Below are positions 8,553 through 17,091 of a stretch of DNA of 64,000 nucleotides, in pieces. Position numbers and translations under genes: made by a program. This DNA is from Ahrensia kielensis DSM 5890 (GTDB taxonomy: Bacteria > Pseudomonadota > Alphaproteobacteria > Rhizobiales > Rhizobiaceae). Under the pieces are notes generated by a model. It was not told the origin of the DNA, did no database searches, and was given only the letters and a program-made list of their open reading frames with translations. Each line of letters begins with the position of its first letter. Positions within the stretch are counted from its first letter, which is position 1. The stretch covers positions 248,001 to 312,000 of the forward strand of contig NZ_KB894531.1 in NCBI RefSeq assembly GCF_000374465.1, written 5' to 3'.

Positions 8553-9325
8553 TGAGCCGTTTGACAGGAAAAGCGGCCATTATAACGGGCGCAGCACGCG
8601 GTATCGGTAAGGCCTTTGCGCAAGCCTATATTCGTGAAGGCGCATGTGTGGCCATTGCCGATATTGATCTGGATAGAGCCAAACAAACAGCTGCGGAGTT
8701 GGGCGATAAAGCCATTGCTGTGCACTGCGATGTAACATCACATACCAGCATTGATGCGGCTGTTGAGGCAACGATTGCTGCATTTGGTCAGATCGATATT
8801 CTTATCAATAATGCGGCCATCTTCAGCGCCGCACCGATCATTGAAATTGAGCGTAGCGATTATGCGCGCGTCTTTGACATCAATGTGTCTGGCACATTGT
8901 TTATGATGCAGGCCGTTGCACGCCATATGATTGCGCGCGGCAAGGGCGGCAAGATTATCAATATGGCAAGTCAAGCCGGACGCCGCGGCGAACCGCTGGT
9001 TGCTGTTTACTGTGCGACCAAAGCGGCAGTTATTTCGCTGACGCAGTCTGCGGGCCAAAATCTCATTCAACACGGCATCAATGTGAACGCGATTGCACCG
9101 GGTGTTGTTGACGGTGAACATTGGGAAGCTGTCGATGCGTTTTTTGCCAAATATGAAAACAAAGCGCTTGGACAAAAGAAGAAAGAAGTTGGCGAAAGTG
9201 TTCCTTATGGCCGTATGGGCGTAGCGGAAGATTTGACCGGCATGGCTATATTCTTGGCCAGCGCAGAAGCTGACTACATCGTTGCTCAAACCTATAATGT
9301 GGACGGCGGCCAATGGATGAGCTAA
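8552..9325 (+). CDS. smoS: Sorbitol (L-iditol-2) dehydrogenase, SDR family
   Basis: Cytoplasmic NAD-dependent oxidation of sorbitol, probably to fructose, as for SmoS of Rhodobacter. It is a 257-residue classical short-chain dehydrogenase: cofactor motif TGAARGIG (12-19), NNAA (87-90), and catalytic Ser140, Tyr153 and Lys157 in YCATK. It ends with GG-W-MS, typical of SDRs with a C-terminal dimer contact. It starts at the smoK stop and overlaps mtlK by 13 bp. Galactitol is an alternative substrate that sequence alone cannot exclude. Confidence 0.88.
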   Translation: MSRLTGKAAIITGAARGIGKAFAQAYIREGACVAIADIDLDRAKQTAAELGDKAIAVHCDVTSHTSIDAAVEATIAAFGQIDILINNAAIFSAAPIIEIERSDYARVFDINVSGTLFMMQAVARHMIARGKGGKIINMASQAGRRGEPLVAVYCATKAAVISLTQSAGQNLIQHGINVNAIAPGVVDGEHWEAVDAFFAKYENKALGQKKKEVGESVPYGRMGVAEDLTGMAIFLASAEADYIVAQTYNVDGGQWMS

Positions 9326-10806
9326 CCGCGCTTTCTAGCATTACATTGAAGGACCTGCCGTCAGGCGTGCGTGTTCCGCACTATGATCGCTCTGTGCTTT
9401 CTGCTGGTATTGTTCATATTGGACTGGGCAATTTTCACCGTGCGCATCAAGCTTGGTATTTGCACCGATTGATGGATGCAGGCCTGTGTCATGATTGGGC
9501 GATTATTGGTGCCGGCGTTCGTACCAATGATGCGCAGCAACGCGAAAGACTAATCGCGCAAGATTGCCTGACCACTTTGATTGAGCTTGACCCTTCGGGC
9601 ATGTCGGCGGAAATCAGCGGTTCGATGATAGATTTTTTGCCCGTCGAAGAGGGTAATCAAGCGCTGATTGAGCGCATGGCTCAGCCTGATATTCGCATTG
9701 TTTCACTCACGGTGACAGAAGGCGGTTATTATATTGACCCTTCAAGTGGTGGTTTTGATGCAAGCCACCCAGACATTGTGTATGATTCGCAAAATCCTAC
9801 ACATCCCAAGACCGCATTTGGCGCGATGGTTGCAGCTTTAAAATTACGCCGAGAAAAAGAACTTGGTCCTTTCACGGGGCTTAGCTGCGATAATTTGCAG
9901 GGCAATGGCACAATTTTAAAGCGCGCTGTTGTGGGCTTAGCTGGTATGTCTGATCCTGATTTGGCGACATGGATTGAAGCTCAATGTACGTTCCCGAACA
10001 GCATGGTCGATTGCATCGTTCCGGCAACGGGTCCGAAAGAGCTTGAGCTTGTGCATTCATTTGGCATTGATGACAAAGCGCCCGTTACCCATGAGAATTT
10101 TCGCCAATGGGTCATCGAGGATGATTTTTGCGCCGGACGTCCTGATTGGGATAAAGTAGGCGCAACTTTGTCTGGCGATGTTCATGAATATGAAGCCATG
10201 AAGCTGCGTATTCTCAATGGCGGTCATCAAATGATTGCTGTTCCGGCTGACTTGCTCGGCATCGATACCATATCGGGCGCGATGGCTCATGATGGCATTC
10301 GCGCCATGTTGCAGAAAATTATCAAGCAAGAAGTCGCACCGAACGTAAAATCTGTGCCGAACATGGCACCGCTTGACTATTTGCAGCTTATTGAGCGGCG
10401 TTTTTCAAACCCAGAGATCGTTGATACCACACGGCGCGTTGCCTTTGATGGTTCAAGCCGGCAGACGGGCTTTATCGTACCGTCCATCCGTGATGCGCTG
10501 GCTGGTGGCCAGCCTATTGATGGTTTGGCGCTCATGAGTGCTTTATGGGCATGCTATTGCTTGGCGCAGCGCGAGGATGGCTCAGCGATTGCGCCGAATG
10601 ATCCCTACTGGGATGAATTACAAATAGTTGCTCATACTGCACAAAGTAACCCGATAGCTTGGCTAGAGATGCGCAAATATTATGGCGACCTTAGCGAAAA
10701 CGCGGTGTTCTCGTCAGCCTTTGCTTATTGGTACGAAGTCTTGGCCCGTGACGGCGTTGAAGCGGCTCTATCCGCTTATAATAGCGACAAGGTGCCTGCC
10801 GTTTAA
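9313..10806 (+). CDS. mtlK: Mannitol 2-dehydrogenase
   Basis: NAD-dependent oxidation of D-mannitol to fructose; a polyol-specific long-chain dehydrogenase of 497 residues, close to the family norm. The N-terminal Rossmann segment reads VHIGLGNFHRAHQAWYLHRL. The catalytic block MKLRILNGGHQ supplies Lys297, Asn302 and His305, equivalent to the Lys-Asn-His triad of Pseudomonas mannitol dehydrogenase. It is the last gene of the polyol operon and its start lies inside the end of smoS. With SmoS it would feed both sorbitol and mannitol into fructose metabolism; no fructokinase lies in the window. Confidence 0.92.
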   Translation: MDELTALSSITLKDLPSGVRVPHYDRSVLSAGIVHIGLGNFHRAHQAWYLHRLMDAGLCHDWAIIGAGVRTNDAQQRERLIAQDCLTTLIELDPSGMSAEISGSMIDFLPVEEGNQALIERMAQPDIRIVSLTVTEGGYYIDPSSGGFDASHPDIVYDSQNPTHPKTAFGAMVAALKLRREKELGPFTGLSCDNLQGNGTILKRAVVGLAGMSDPDLATWIEAQCTFPNSMVDCIVPATGPKELELVHSFGIDDKAPVTHENFRQWVIEDDFCAGRPDWDKVGATLSGDVHEYEAMKLRILNGGHQMIAVPADLLGIDTISGAMAHDGIRAMLQKIIKQEVAPNVKSVPNMAPLDYLQLIERRFSNPEIVDTTRRVAFDGSSRQTGFIVPSIRDALAGGQPIDGLALMSALWACYCLAQREDGSAIAPNDPYWDELQIVAHTAQSNPIAWLEMRKYYGDLSENAVFSSAFAYWYEVLARDGVEAALSAYNSDKVPAV

Positions 10807-10887
10807 AATCGGCGGGTGCATATATTAGATCGCAAAGATGCGGCGGGTAACCGCTGCTCAATATTATTTTCATTTCAGGAAATTGTG

Positions 10888-10911
10888 CAATCATACGCTT
10901 TGGTATGATTG
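10888..10911. terminator. 9-bp perfect hairpin between mtlK and tRNA-Gly
   Basis: CAATCATAC pairs with GTATGATTG around a 6-base loop. It sits between convergent units (mtlK on + and tRNA-Gly on -), so it may end transcription from either side. It is AT-rich and lacks a clear U-run on either strand, so its strength is doubtful. Confidence 0.45.
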
Positions 10912-10928
10912 TCTGTGTTCGTCGAAAA

Positions 10929-11003
10929 TGGAGCGGGCGAGGCGATTCGAACGCCCGACCCCAACCTTGGCAAGGTTGTGCTCTACCCCTGAGCTACGCC
11001 CGC
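10929..11003 (-). tRNA. tRNA-Gly (anticodon GCC), CCA encoded
   Basis: On the minus strand the acceptor GCGGGCG (11003-10997) pairs with CGCCCGC before the discriminator U and an encoded CCA. The D arm AGCTCAGGGGTAGAGC, the anticodon arm with loop TTGCCAA (anticodon GCC) and a T arm with GTTCGAATC all fold as a standard cloverleaf of 75 bases including CCA. Confidence 0.97.
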
Positions 11004-11192
11004 TCATCTTCGTGAAATGCTAAGCATTCCTTCGAACTGCCGCTATATGCGTCAAGCGCTAACTAATTGCAATATGATTTTGCAAAAAATTTGTCACATA
11101 ATTTCGAAGTGGTTTTCAACGTGCGCTTGCAATGCTCTATTATGTTCAAGATACAGGGCCAACATTAGATTTTATTCAAGGCGGTATAGCGG

Positions 11193-11699
11193 ATGAAGAG
11201 CAGCAACGATCTATTTTCATTCTTGAGTGAACTTTCAATCGACGTGAAAAATACAGAGCACGAAGCGGTGTTCACGGTAGCCGAATCACAGGCGCTGCGT
11301 GATGAGATTGGGGGCGGGCATACCAAGAACCTTTTTCTTAAAGACAAAAAGGGCCGCTACTTTCTTTTAACGGTATTAGAAGATGCCGAGATTAATTTGA
11401 AAACAGTTCATCAAAAGATCGGGGCGCAGGGGCGTGTCTCTTTTGGTAAGCCAGAGTCGCTTATGGAATATTTAGGCGTTATGCCCGGTTCCGTCACAGC
11501 CTTTGGCATTATTAATGATACGGACAATCAGGTTAGCTTGATATTAGATGCGCGTCTGATGGAAAATGACATCATAAATTGCCATCCACTGCGCAATACA
11601 GTCACAACATCCATTGCGGTTGAAGATTTAAAGAAGTTTGTCACGGCAACGGACCATGCGTTGCAAATCATTGCTTTGGATGAAAAACCGACTTCTTGA
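11193..11699 (+). CDS. ProXp-ala/PrdX-type aminoacyl-tRNA deacylase (YbaK superfamily)
   Basis: Free-standing trans-editing protein of 168 residues; relatives hydrolyse Ala-tRNA(Pro) mis-made by prolyl-tRNA synthetase. Seen: EHEAVFTVAES, GGGHTKNLFLKDKKGRYFLL, GRVSFGKPESLMEYLGV followed by PGSVTAFG, and NCHPLRNTVTTSI, all landmarks of the PrdX/ProXp-ala branch, including the lysine in HTKNLFL. The gap of about 190 bp upstream, back to the tRNA gene, contains nothing I recognise. It is probably monocistronic; the next gene starts 68 bp later. Substrate is inferred from the family. Confidence 0.87.
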   Translation: MKSSNDLFSFLSELSIDVKNTEHEAVFTVAESQALRDEIGGGHTKNLFLKDKKGRYFLLTVLEDAEINLKTVHQKIGAQGRVSFGKPESLMEYLGVMPGSVTAFGIINDTDNQVSLILDARLMENDIINCHPLRNTVTTSIAVEDLKKFVTATDHALQIIALDEKPTS

Positions 11700-11767
11700 C
11701 TTGAAAATAGTGCATGAAAACGCGACATGCAGTCATAATTGTAGATTGATGCGATAGGAATGAACAG

Positions 11768-12832
11768 ATGAGCAATAACGACAATCCTTTTGCACCCAGT
11801 GCAGGCAGCGGTTATGGCGCAGCTTCTGTTGGATATGGCGGGCAGTCTGTTGATCAGGCAGCACCTCAGGCGCCACAGCCTGCGCCTCAAGCACCGCAAC
11901 CGATCGTGGGGTCAACGATTATCGGCGCTGGTTCAGCTTCGGGTGATTCTGGTCCATTGATTAAAGACACAACAACAGCTGAATTTACAGCCGATGTTAT
12001 CGAAGCATCGAAAACAACGCCGGTATTGATCGATTTTTGGGCACCGTGGTGCGGGCCGTGTAAGCAGCTAACACCGATTATCGAAAGCGCGATTCAAAAA
12101 GCGGGCGGCAAGGTCAAGCTTGTTAAAATGAATATTGATGAACATCCGGCAATTCCAGGTCAGATGGGCATTCAGTCTATTCCGGCGGTTGTTGCATTTA
12201 TCGATGGTAAGCCTGCCGATGGTTTTATGGGCGCAAAGAGCCAGAGCGAAGTTGACGCTTTTGTTAAAAAGATTGCCGATAGCGCAGGCGCTGATGATAC
12301 GGCGGCGATGATTGAGCAAGCTTTTGAGCAGGCACGCGCAGCGATTGATGCGGGCGATATCAATGGCGCAGCGCAAATATACCAAGCGGTGATGCAGCAC
12401 GCGCCTGACAATGCAGATGCCTATGGTGCTCTTGCTGGTTTGATGGCTGATTATGGCCAGATTGATCAGGCACAAGCGATGCTTGATCAAGCACCAGAAC
12501 AATTTGCAAATCATGCCGCCTTAGCTGGCGTAAAAGCAAAGTTGGAACTGGCAGCAAAAGTTGCAGGACTTGGTGATCCTGAGGCGCTAAAAGCACGCCT
12601 TGATCAAAATCCTGCAGATCACGATGCAGCGTTTGACATGGCGCAAATTGAAAATGCACGCGGTAATAAGGATAATGCCGCTGATTTGTTGCTTGGCATT
12701 ATGAAGGCTGACCGCGAGTGGCGCGAGGATGGTGCGCGCAAGGAACTTCTCGTGTTCTTTGAAGCGTGGGGACCAATGGATCCTGCAACGCAATCTGCGC
12801 GCCGCAAATTATCAGCCATTTTATTCCGGTGA
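11768..12832 (+). CDS. cnoX: CnoX-like thioredoxin with C-terminal TPR-like region
   Basis: Redox-active co-chaperone (chaperedoxin, YbbN family) of 354 residues. Residues 1-60 are low-complexity, rich in Gly, Ala, Pro and Gln. A thioredoxin domain follows (about 66-175) with an intact WCGPC at 94-98 and the cis-Pro segment SIPAVV. Two helical tetratricopeptide-like parts make up the rest (AIDAGDINGAAQIYQAVMQH; DMAQIENARGNKDNAADLLL). Unlike E. coli CnoX, which lacks the first cysteine, both cysteines are present, as in Caulobacter, so oxidoreductase activity is expected. It probably guards substrates for GroEL under oxidative stress (inference from the family). Confidence 0.88.
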   Translation: MSNNDNPFAPSAGSGYGAASVGYGGQSVDQAAPQAPQPAPQAPQPIVGSTIIGAGSASGDSGPLIKDTTTAEFTADVIEASKTTPVLIDFWAPWCGPCKQLTPIIESAIQKAGGKVKLVKMNIDEHPAIPGQMGIQSIPAVVAFIDGKPADGFMGAKSQSEVDAFVKKIADSAGADDTAAMIEQAFEQARAAIDAGDINGAAQIYQAVMQHAPDNADAYGALAGLMADYGQIDQAQAMLDQAPEQFANHAALAGVKAKLELAAKVAGLGDPEALKARLDQNPADHDAAFDMAQIENARGNKDNAADLLLGIMKADREWREDGARKELLVFFEAWGPMDPATQSARRKLSAILFR

Positions 12833-12977
12833 TGATTTTTAGGTTTAGCGCATTGGTGCTAAATCCAAACTCAGCTCAAAGTCGATAATCCAAGCCGATC
12901 TTTGCCTTGCAATTTCGGTTTGCTGTTCCATCTCTTGTTTAAGTGAAACAACAGCCCCCATAATTGGATCAGTTTTA

Positions 12978-13658
12978 ATGAAGGCAGGAAATTTTACTTA
13001 TAAGGATCTCAACGACATTCCAGCCGTCGTTCCTGTTTTCCCGCTTTCCGCTGCATTATTGCTGCCGGGAAGCCAGATGCCTTTGAATATTTTTGAACCG
13101 CGCTATCTGGCGATGTGTGATGCTGCGCTAAAAACTAACCGATTGATCGGCATGGTTCAGCCGGTTTTTAGTGGTGATATAGGCAGCAAGGAAAATCCTA
13201 ACCTCTGCAAAGTTGGATGTCTTGGGCGGATTGTCTCATTCACCGAGAGCGGAGATGGTCGCTATCTCATCAACCTCCAAGGCGTAAGCCGCTACCGGAT
13301 TATAGAAGAGGTGAGCGCGAAGACGCCGTTTAGGCAGTGCCGCATCGCAGCCTTTGCCCATGATCTTTCTAGCCAGAGCAATAATGGGGATGATGTAAAC
13401 CGCGACGAGCTTCTTGAAACATTCAGGCTTTACCTTGATGCCAATGATCTTGAGGCAGACTGGGAGAACGTCAACAAGGCGGGCAATGAATCACTGGTCA
13501 ATGCTTTGTCTGTGATGTCGCCTTATGGTCCTGCCGAAAAACAGGCTTTGTTAGAGGCTCCTGATTTGAAAAGCCGCGCCGATACATTGATCGCACTGAC
13601 GCAGATTGCCCTTGCGCGTGATGCGGATGGCGATGAGTATGCACAGACGTTGCAATAG
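12978..13658 (+). CDS. LON substrate-binding-domain protein (not a protease)
   Basis: A 226-residue protein matching only the N-terminal domain of Lon: VVPVFPLSAALLLPGSQMPL, then NIFEPRYLAMCDAAL and later GCLGRIVSFTESGDGRYLINLQGVSRYRI. There is no AAA+ ATPase and no Ser-Lys protease domain. Function is unknown; such proteins are widespread in alphaproteobacteria and may bind misfolded protein. The chain of small genes after it (Trm112-like, TetR) starts 45 bp downstream and may be cotranscribed. A 10-bp hairpin (12842-12865) lies in the 145-bp gap upstream. Confidence 0.86.
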   Translation: MKAGNFTYKDLNDIPAVVPVFPLSAALLLPGSQMPLNIFEPRYLAMCDAALKTNRLIGMVQPVFSGDIGSKENPNLCKVGCLGRIVSFTESGDGRYLINLQGVSRYRIIEEVSAKTPFRQCRIAAFAHDLSSQSNNGDDVNRDELLETFRLYLDANDLEADWENVNKAGNESLVNALSVMSPYGPAEKQALLEAPDLKSRADTLIALTQIALARDADGDEYAQTLQ

Positions 13659-13703
13659 TGACATCCGGCTCTATGCTTGGGCCGATTGAAGCAAGGGCGT
13701 TTG

Positions 13704-13958
13704 ATGGCTGATCCCAATAATATTGATATTGTACCTATCGAAGAAGGCGTCAAAGCGGACAATGTTTTGCTTGCTGGACAGATGATGCAATTGCTTGTTT
13801 GCCCGCTCACGAAGCAATCTTTGAAATATGATAAGGAGCGCCAAGAGCTTATATCAGTCTCAGCGCGATTGGCCTATCCTGTGAGAGGCGGCATTCCTAT
13901 TTTATTGCCATCAGAGGCGCGCCGTCTTGATGAAGATGAAATGAAAAAGAAGAAATGA
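13704..13958 (+). CDS. Trm112-like small protein
   Basis: An 84-residue protein of the Trm112p-like family. Landmarks are [37 protein letters not shown] and [11 protein letters not shown]. Yeast Trm112 is an activating partner of methyltransferases; the role of the bacterial proteins is not settled. The start is the ATG at 13704 behind AAGGG; a TTG at 13677 has no such signal. Only one Cys of the usual zinc ribbon is seen, so zinc binding is doubtful. The stop overlaps the next start by 4 bp (ATGA), so it is coupled to the TetR gene. Confidence 0.85.
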   Translation: MADPNNIDIVPIEEGVKADNVLLAGQMMQLLVCPLTKQSLKYDKERQELISVSARLAYPVRGGIPILLPSEARRLDEDEMKKKK

Positions 13959-14545
13959 GTGACGCGCCTTTAAAGAGCAAACAAAAGCGGGGTGCGCTTC
14001 GCCGCGATGCGTTGATTCAAGCCGCCGCTGCCTTGTTTTGGATTAAGGGATATACCGGAACTAGCCTTGCCGATGTTGCCAAGGCCTCGGATGTGCCGCT
14101 TGGCAATCTTTACTATTATTATAAAACCAAAGCGGATTTAGCGCTGGGTGTTGCCAATTTTTTTGCCGATGAAACCCGTGCGCTGATTGAATCGGTATCA
14201 GAGGAAAAAACGGAACCGCGTGCGCGTTTGAAATTTCTGGTGGAGCGCATGCGCGCGACACAGGGCAAACGGCTTAGCTATGGCTGCCCTATTGCGGCTG
14301 CATGCCGCGACTTTCGTGAAACTGCACCCGAAGCGAGCACGCGCGCAGGTGAAAGCTTTTCACTTCTGATTGCGTTTATTGCCGAGGAGCTGGGTAAGAC
14401 GGGGCGCAAACCGTCGGTTGCTTTGCTTAAAGCGCGTCATGTCATTGCCGACTGGCAAGGCGGCATTGCACTGGCGCACGGATTGCAACAACCCAATGTG
14501 TTGGCTGAAACATATGCGCGTATGGAGCGCACGCTTGCCAGTTGA
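13955..14545 (+). CDS. TetR/AcrR-family transcriptional regulator
   Basis: A 196-residue TetR regulator. The N-terminal HTH reads [20 protein letters not shown] followed by YYYKTKADL; the C-terminal ligand domain contains [12 protein letters not shown] with two cysteines. It begins inside the stop codon of the Trm112-like gene. Target genes and ligand are not evident from the neighbourhood; the downstream gene is convergent and separated by a strong terminator. Confidence 0.9.
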   Translation: MSDAPLKSKQKRGALRRDALIQAAAALFWIKGYTGTSLADVAKASDVPLGNLYYYYKTKADLALGVANFFADETRALIESVSEEKTEPRARLKFLVERMRATQGKRLSYGCPIAAACRDFRETAPEASTRAGESFSLLIAFIAEELGKTGRKPSVALLKARHVIADWQGGIALAHGLQQPNVLAETYARMERTLAS

Positions 14546-14547
14546 GT

Positions 14548-14582
14548 AATTGCAGGAAAGTAGGGCTGGTTTTCCTGCAATT
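14548..14582. terminator. Bidirectional terminator, 12-bp perfect stem
   Basis: Bases 14548-14559 (AATTGCAGGAAA) pair perfectly with 14571-14582 around an 11-base loop. The hairpin lies between the convergent TetR gene and the ubiquinone hydroxylase gene, and the AT-rich flanks on both sides suit termination in both directions. Confidence 0.75.
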
Positions 14583-14597
14583 ATATAAAACAAAAAG

Positions 14598-15866
14598 TTA
14601 GATTTTTTCGCCGCGCAGCAAGCGCGGTGTTTGGCCTGAAATGCCGGAAGCTTGGCTGATGAAATAATCTTTTAGCTTTGGCAAACGGTCAACCACACCA
14701 AGCCCGAATGAACGCAAAGCACGTAACGGTGCGATGTCATTGGAAAACAGCCTGTTTAAAATGTCGGTGGTTGCACCCATTTGCACGGTGTCGAACCGGC
14801 GCCAGCGCTGATATTCTTCCAGAACATTGATCGCGCCAATATCAAGACCAAGGCGGTGTGCTTCGACGATTTTTTCTGCCAGTGCTGCCGCATCCTTGAA
14901 GCCTAAGTTCAACCCTTGGCCAGCAATGGGATGAATGCCGTGGGCTGCATCACCAGCGAGCGCAAAGCGCGGTTTTACAAAGTCACGGGCCAATGTCAGG
15001 CCAAGCGGATAAGCGCGTGGTTTTGTTTCGACTTTGATGTCGCCCAGCTTGAGCCCGAAGCGTTGTTCTAACTCTATATCGAATGTAAATTCGTCGCCAT
15101 CGATCAGGCGCTGTGCTTTTTCGGTGCTTTCCGTCCACACAATGGATGAGCGATTATTGGTAAGTGGCAAAATTGCAAAAGGACCAGCGGGCAGGAAATG
15201 TTCTTCGGCGCGGCCTTCATGATCGCGTTCATGGGCAATGGTTGCAACGATACCGGACTGGCCATAATCCCAGTGAACTGTCTTTATGCCTGCCATATCG
15301 CGCAGGCGGGAGTTTACCCCATCACAAGCAATAAGCAGTTTGGCGCTGATTGTATTGCCGTCCGCTAAGTGTATCTCGGCAGATTGATTTTCTTCGTTGT
15401 TTTCAAAATTCGTAACACCAACACCTTGAATGATATCAACGCCAAATTCGTCGCAGCGTTTACGCAATGCGCGGATCATTTCGACATTGGGTATCATGCG
15501 GGCAAAAGGTTCGCCCTCTTCGACATTGCCTGCAAACGTCAGAAAGACGGGCCGAACCGGATCGCTTGTTCTGCTATCGGTGACGACCATTTCATTGATG
15601 GGCTGTGCGTGCGGCAAAATATCTTGCCAGCAATTGAGCTGTTCAAGCATGCGCACCGCAGCGGCGGCAACAGCAGATGCGCGACCGTCATTTTGCCACA
15701 CATTTTCAGGCGCTGCATCGACCACAACAATTTTTAAGCTTGGCGCTGAGCTGGCGATAGAAACCGCAGTTAAAAGACCAACATAACCAGCACCCGCAAT
15801 GAGGATATCTGCTTTTTGCGGCAGTTTGTGCTTTGCCGGTTCTTTAGATGTTGCTGCTTTTGCCAT
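14598..15866 (-). CDS. UbiH/UbiF/COQ6-family FAD-dependent ubiquinone hydroxylase
   Basis: A 422-residue flavoprotein monooxygenase that hydroxylates the ubiquinone ring. FAD motifs: GAGYVG near residues 25-30 in the Rossmann fold, the DG motif ACDGVNSRLRDMAGI in the middle, and the GD motif ALAGDAAHGIHPIAGQGLNL followed by GFKDA. In alphaproteobacteria one broad hydroxylase such as UbiL or UbiM can replace several enterobacterial enzymes; the position hydroxylated here cannot be told from sequence. The N-terminus has an Ala/Lys-rich extension of about 18 residues. It is divergent from tesB. Confidence 0.88.
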   Translation of the reverse strand: MAKAATSKEPAKHKLPQKADILIAGAGYVGLLTAVSIASSAPSLKIVVVDAAPENVWQNDGRASAVAAAAVRMLEQLNCWQDILPHAQPINEMVVTDSRTSDPVRPVFLTFAGNVEEGEPFARMIPNVEMIRALRKRCDEFGVDIIQGVGVTNFENNEENQSAEIHLADGNTISAKLLIACDGVNSRLRDMAGIKTVHWDYGQSGIVATIAHERDHEGRAEEHFLPAGPFAILPLTNNRSSIVWTESTEKAQRLIDGDEFTFDIELEQRFGLKLGDIKVETKPRAYPLGLTLARDFVKPRFALAGDAAHGIHPIAGQGLNLGFKDAAALAEKIVEAHRLGLDIGAINVLEEYQRWRRFDTVQMGATTDILNRLFSNDIAPLRALRSFGLGVVDRLPKLKDYFISQASGISGQTPRLLRGEKI

Positions 15867-15990
15867 TTGAGCGGCCTACCTTCCTGCTGTGGTTCAACGC
15901 GTGAACCCGTGTATGCAGTTGACTTAATACGCCTTCCTTGTAGCAAGACACTTAGTAATTTTCCATCGATGAGAATACAAGGAAAAACCG

Positions 15991-16863
15991 ATGTCTGCTG
16001 CCATGGATGAGCTATTAGAAACTTTGGACCTTACACATCTGGAAGACAATGTGTTCCGTGGTCGCAGCCCGCAAGCAGGTTGGCAGCGGGTTTTTGGCGG
16101 ACAGGTGATCGGTCAGGCGCTTATTGCTGCGCAGCGCACGGTTGCAAGTGACCGCTTCGTCCATTCGATCCATTGTTATTTCCTGCGGCCTGGTAATCCT
16201 AATGTGCCGATCGACTATCATGTTGATACACTTCGTAACGGTATGAGTTTTACAACGCGGCGTGTGGTTGCGCATCAAGATGAAAAACCAATTTTTGCCA
16301 TGTCTGCATCGTTTCAAATCGAAGAAGACGGGTTGGAGCATTATATGCCGCAGCCTCTTAACATTCCGATGCCGGAAGATTTGGCTGGCGAAAAAGCATT
16401 GGTTGAACAAATCAAAGATAGTCTGCCGGAGAATGTGAAAAAATATTGGGGCCGTGAGCGACCTGTTGAGCTTCGCCCTGTTTCTTTAAAGCATTATATG
16501 AGCAAGGACCCTTTGCCGCCGCTTCAAGATATGTGGCTTAGAACAACGGGGGATGTTCCCGATAGCCGTGTCGTACAGGCTGCGGTTCTTGGCTACTTAT
16601 CGGATATGACTTTGCTTGATACGGCGCTTTTTGCTCACGGCAGGTCAATTTTTGATAGTGATCTGCAGGTTGCCAGCCTTGACCATTCCATGTGGTTCCA
16701 CAGGCCCAACAAGCTGGATGATTGGCTGCTTTATAGTCAAGATAGCCCAAATTCCTCAGGCGCGCGCGGCTTCACACGTGGCTCGCTTTATGCCCGTGAT
16801 GGTTCATTGGTTGCTTCTGTTGCACAAGAAGGCCTCATTCGGCAGGTTAAGCCTAAAAATTAG
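15991..16863 (+). CDS. tesB: Acyl-CoA thioesterase II
   Basis: A double-hotdog thioesterase of 290 residues that hydrolyses medium- and long-chain acyl-CoA to free fatty acid and CoA. Seen: FRGRSPQAGWQRVFGGQVIG followed by QALIAA, HSIHCYFLRPGNPNVPI, LGYLSDMTLLDTAL and SLDHSMWFHRP, matching E. coli TesB in order and length (286). An AAGGA ribosome-binding site lies before the ATG at 15991. It is monocistronic, with a U-tailed hairpin right after the stop. Confidence 0.94.
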   Translation: MSAAMDELLETLDLTHLEDNVFRGRSPQAGWQRVFGGQVIGQALIAAQRTVASDRFVHSIHCYFLRPGNPNVPIDYHVDTLRNGMSFTTRRVVAHQDEKPIFAMSASFQIEEDGLEHYMPQPLNIPMPEDLAGEKALVEQIKDSLPENVKKYWGRERPVELRPVSLKHYMSKDPLPPLQDMWLRTTGDVPDSRVVQAAVLGYLSDMTLLDTALFAHGRSIFDSDLQVASLDHSMWFHRPNKLDDWLLYSQDSPNSSGARGFTRGSLYARDGSLVASVAQEGLIRQVKPKN

Positions 16864-16890
16864 GCAGAATCTAAGTGCCGCCTATTTTTT
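16861..16890 (+). terminator. Terminator after tesB
   Basis: TAGGC (16861-16865) can pair with GCCTA (16880-16884), with an alternative inner GGCA/TGCC pairing, followed by six Ts at 16885-16890. It starts at the tesB stop codon. The stem is short. Confidence 0.5.
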
Positions 16891-16982
16891 CATCTGTTCA
16901 AATGTTGGGCATTTTTGAATGTATTCGCGTTTAAATGGAATATTTGTTATAAAATACAAATAGTTAAATAAAAATTTTCGAC

Positions 16983-16999
16983 TTGGCACGCTACGTGAA
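16983..16999 (+). promoter_or_regulatory. Possible sigma54 (RpoN) promoter of glnK-amtB
   Basis: TTGGCACG (16983-16990) is an exact -24 box. The -12 box at the right distance is GTGAA, which lacks the usual GC, so the match is one-sided. Nitrogen-regulated glnK-amtB operons are commonly RpoN/NtrC dependent, which supports the call. Confidence 0.45.
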
Positions 17000-17003
17000 T
17001 AGT

Positions 17004-17081
17004 CCCCAGTGAAGCGAAGCACGGTTTCGTGTTTTTCGTAGTGAGCCCGACATGGTGTCGGATCACAAAATGAAACTGGGG
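17004..17081 (+). ncRNA. Structured leader of glnK that can hide the ribosome-binding site
   Basis: CCCCAGT (17004-17010) is complementary to ACTGGGG (17075-17081), which overlaps the GGGGAA ribosome-binding site of glnK. Inside this stem two hairpins fit: GCACG/CGTGT near 17019-17032 and GTGA(..)CCGACA-TGG-TGTCGG(..)TCAC at 17041-17065. Together they form a plausible three-way junction. If transcription starts from the sigma54-like box, the first arm would be only partly transcribed, so the model needs an upstream start. Confidence 0.45.
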
Positions 17082-17091
17082 AAATACGCGC

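Noticed and set aside
8738-9313. 191-codon open frame on the minus strand opposite smoS
   Set aside because: It is exactly antisense to a clear SDR gene, lacks a ribosome-binding site and has no recognisable domain; a by-product of codon use in the real gene.
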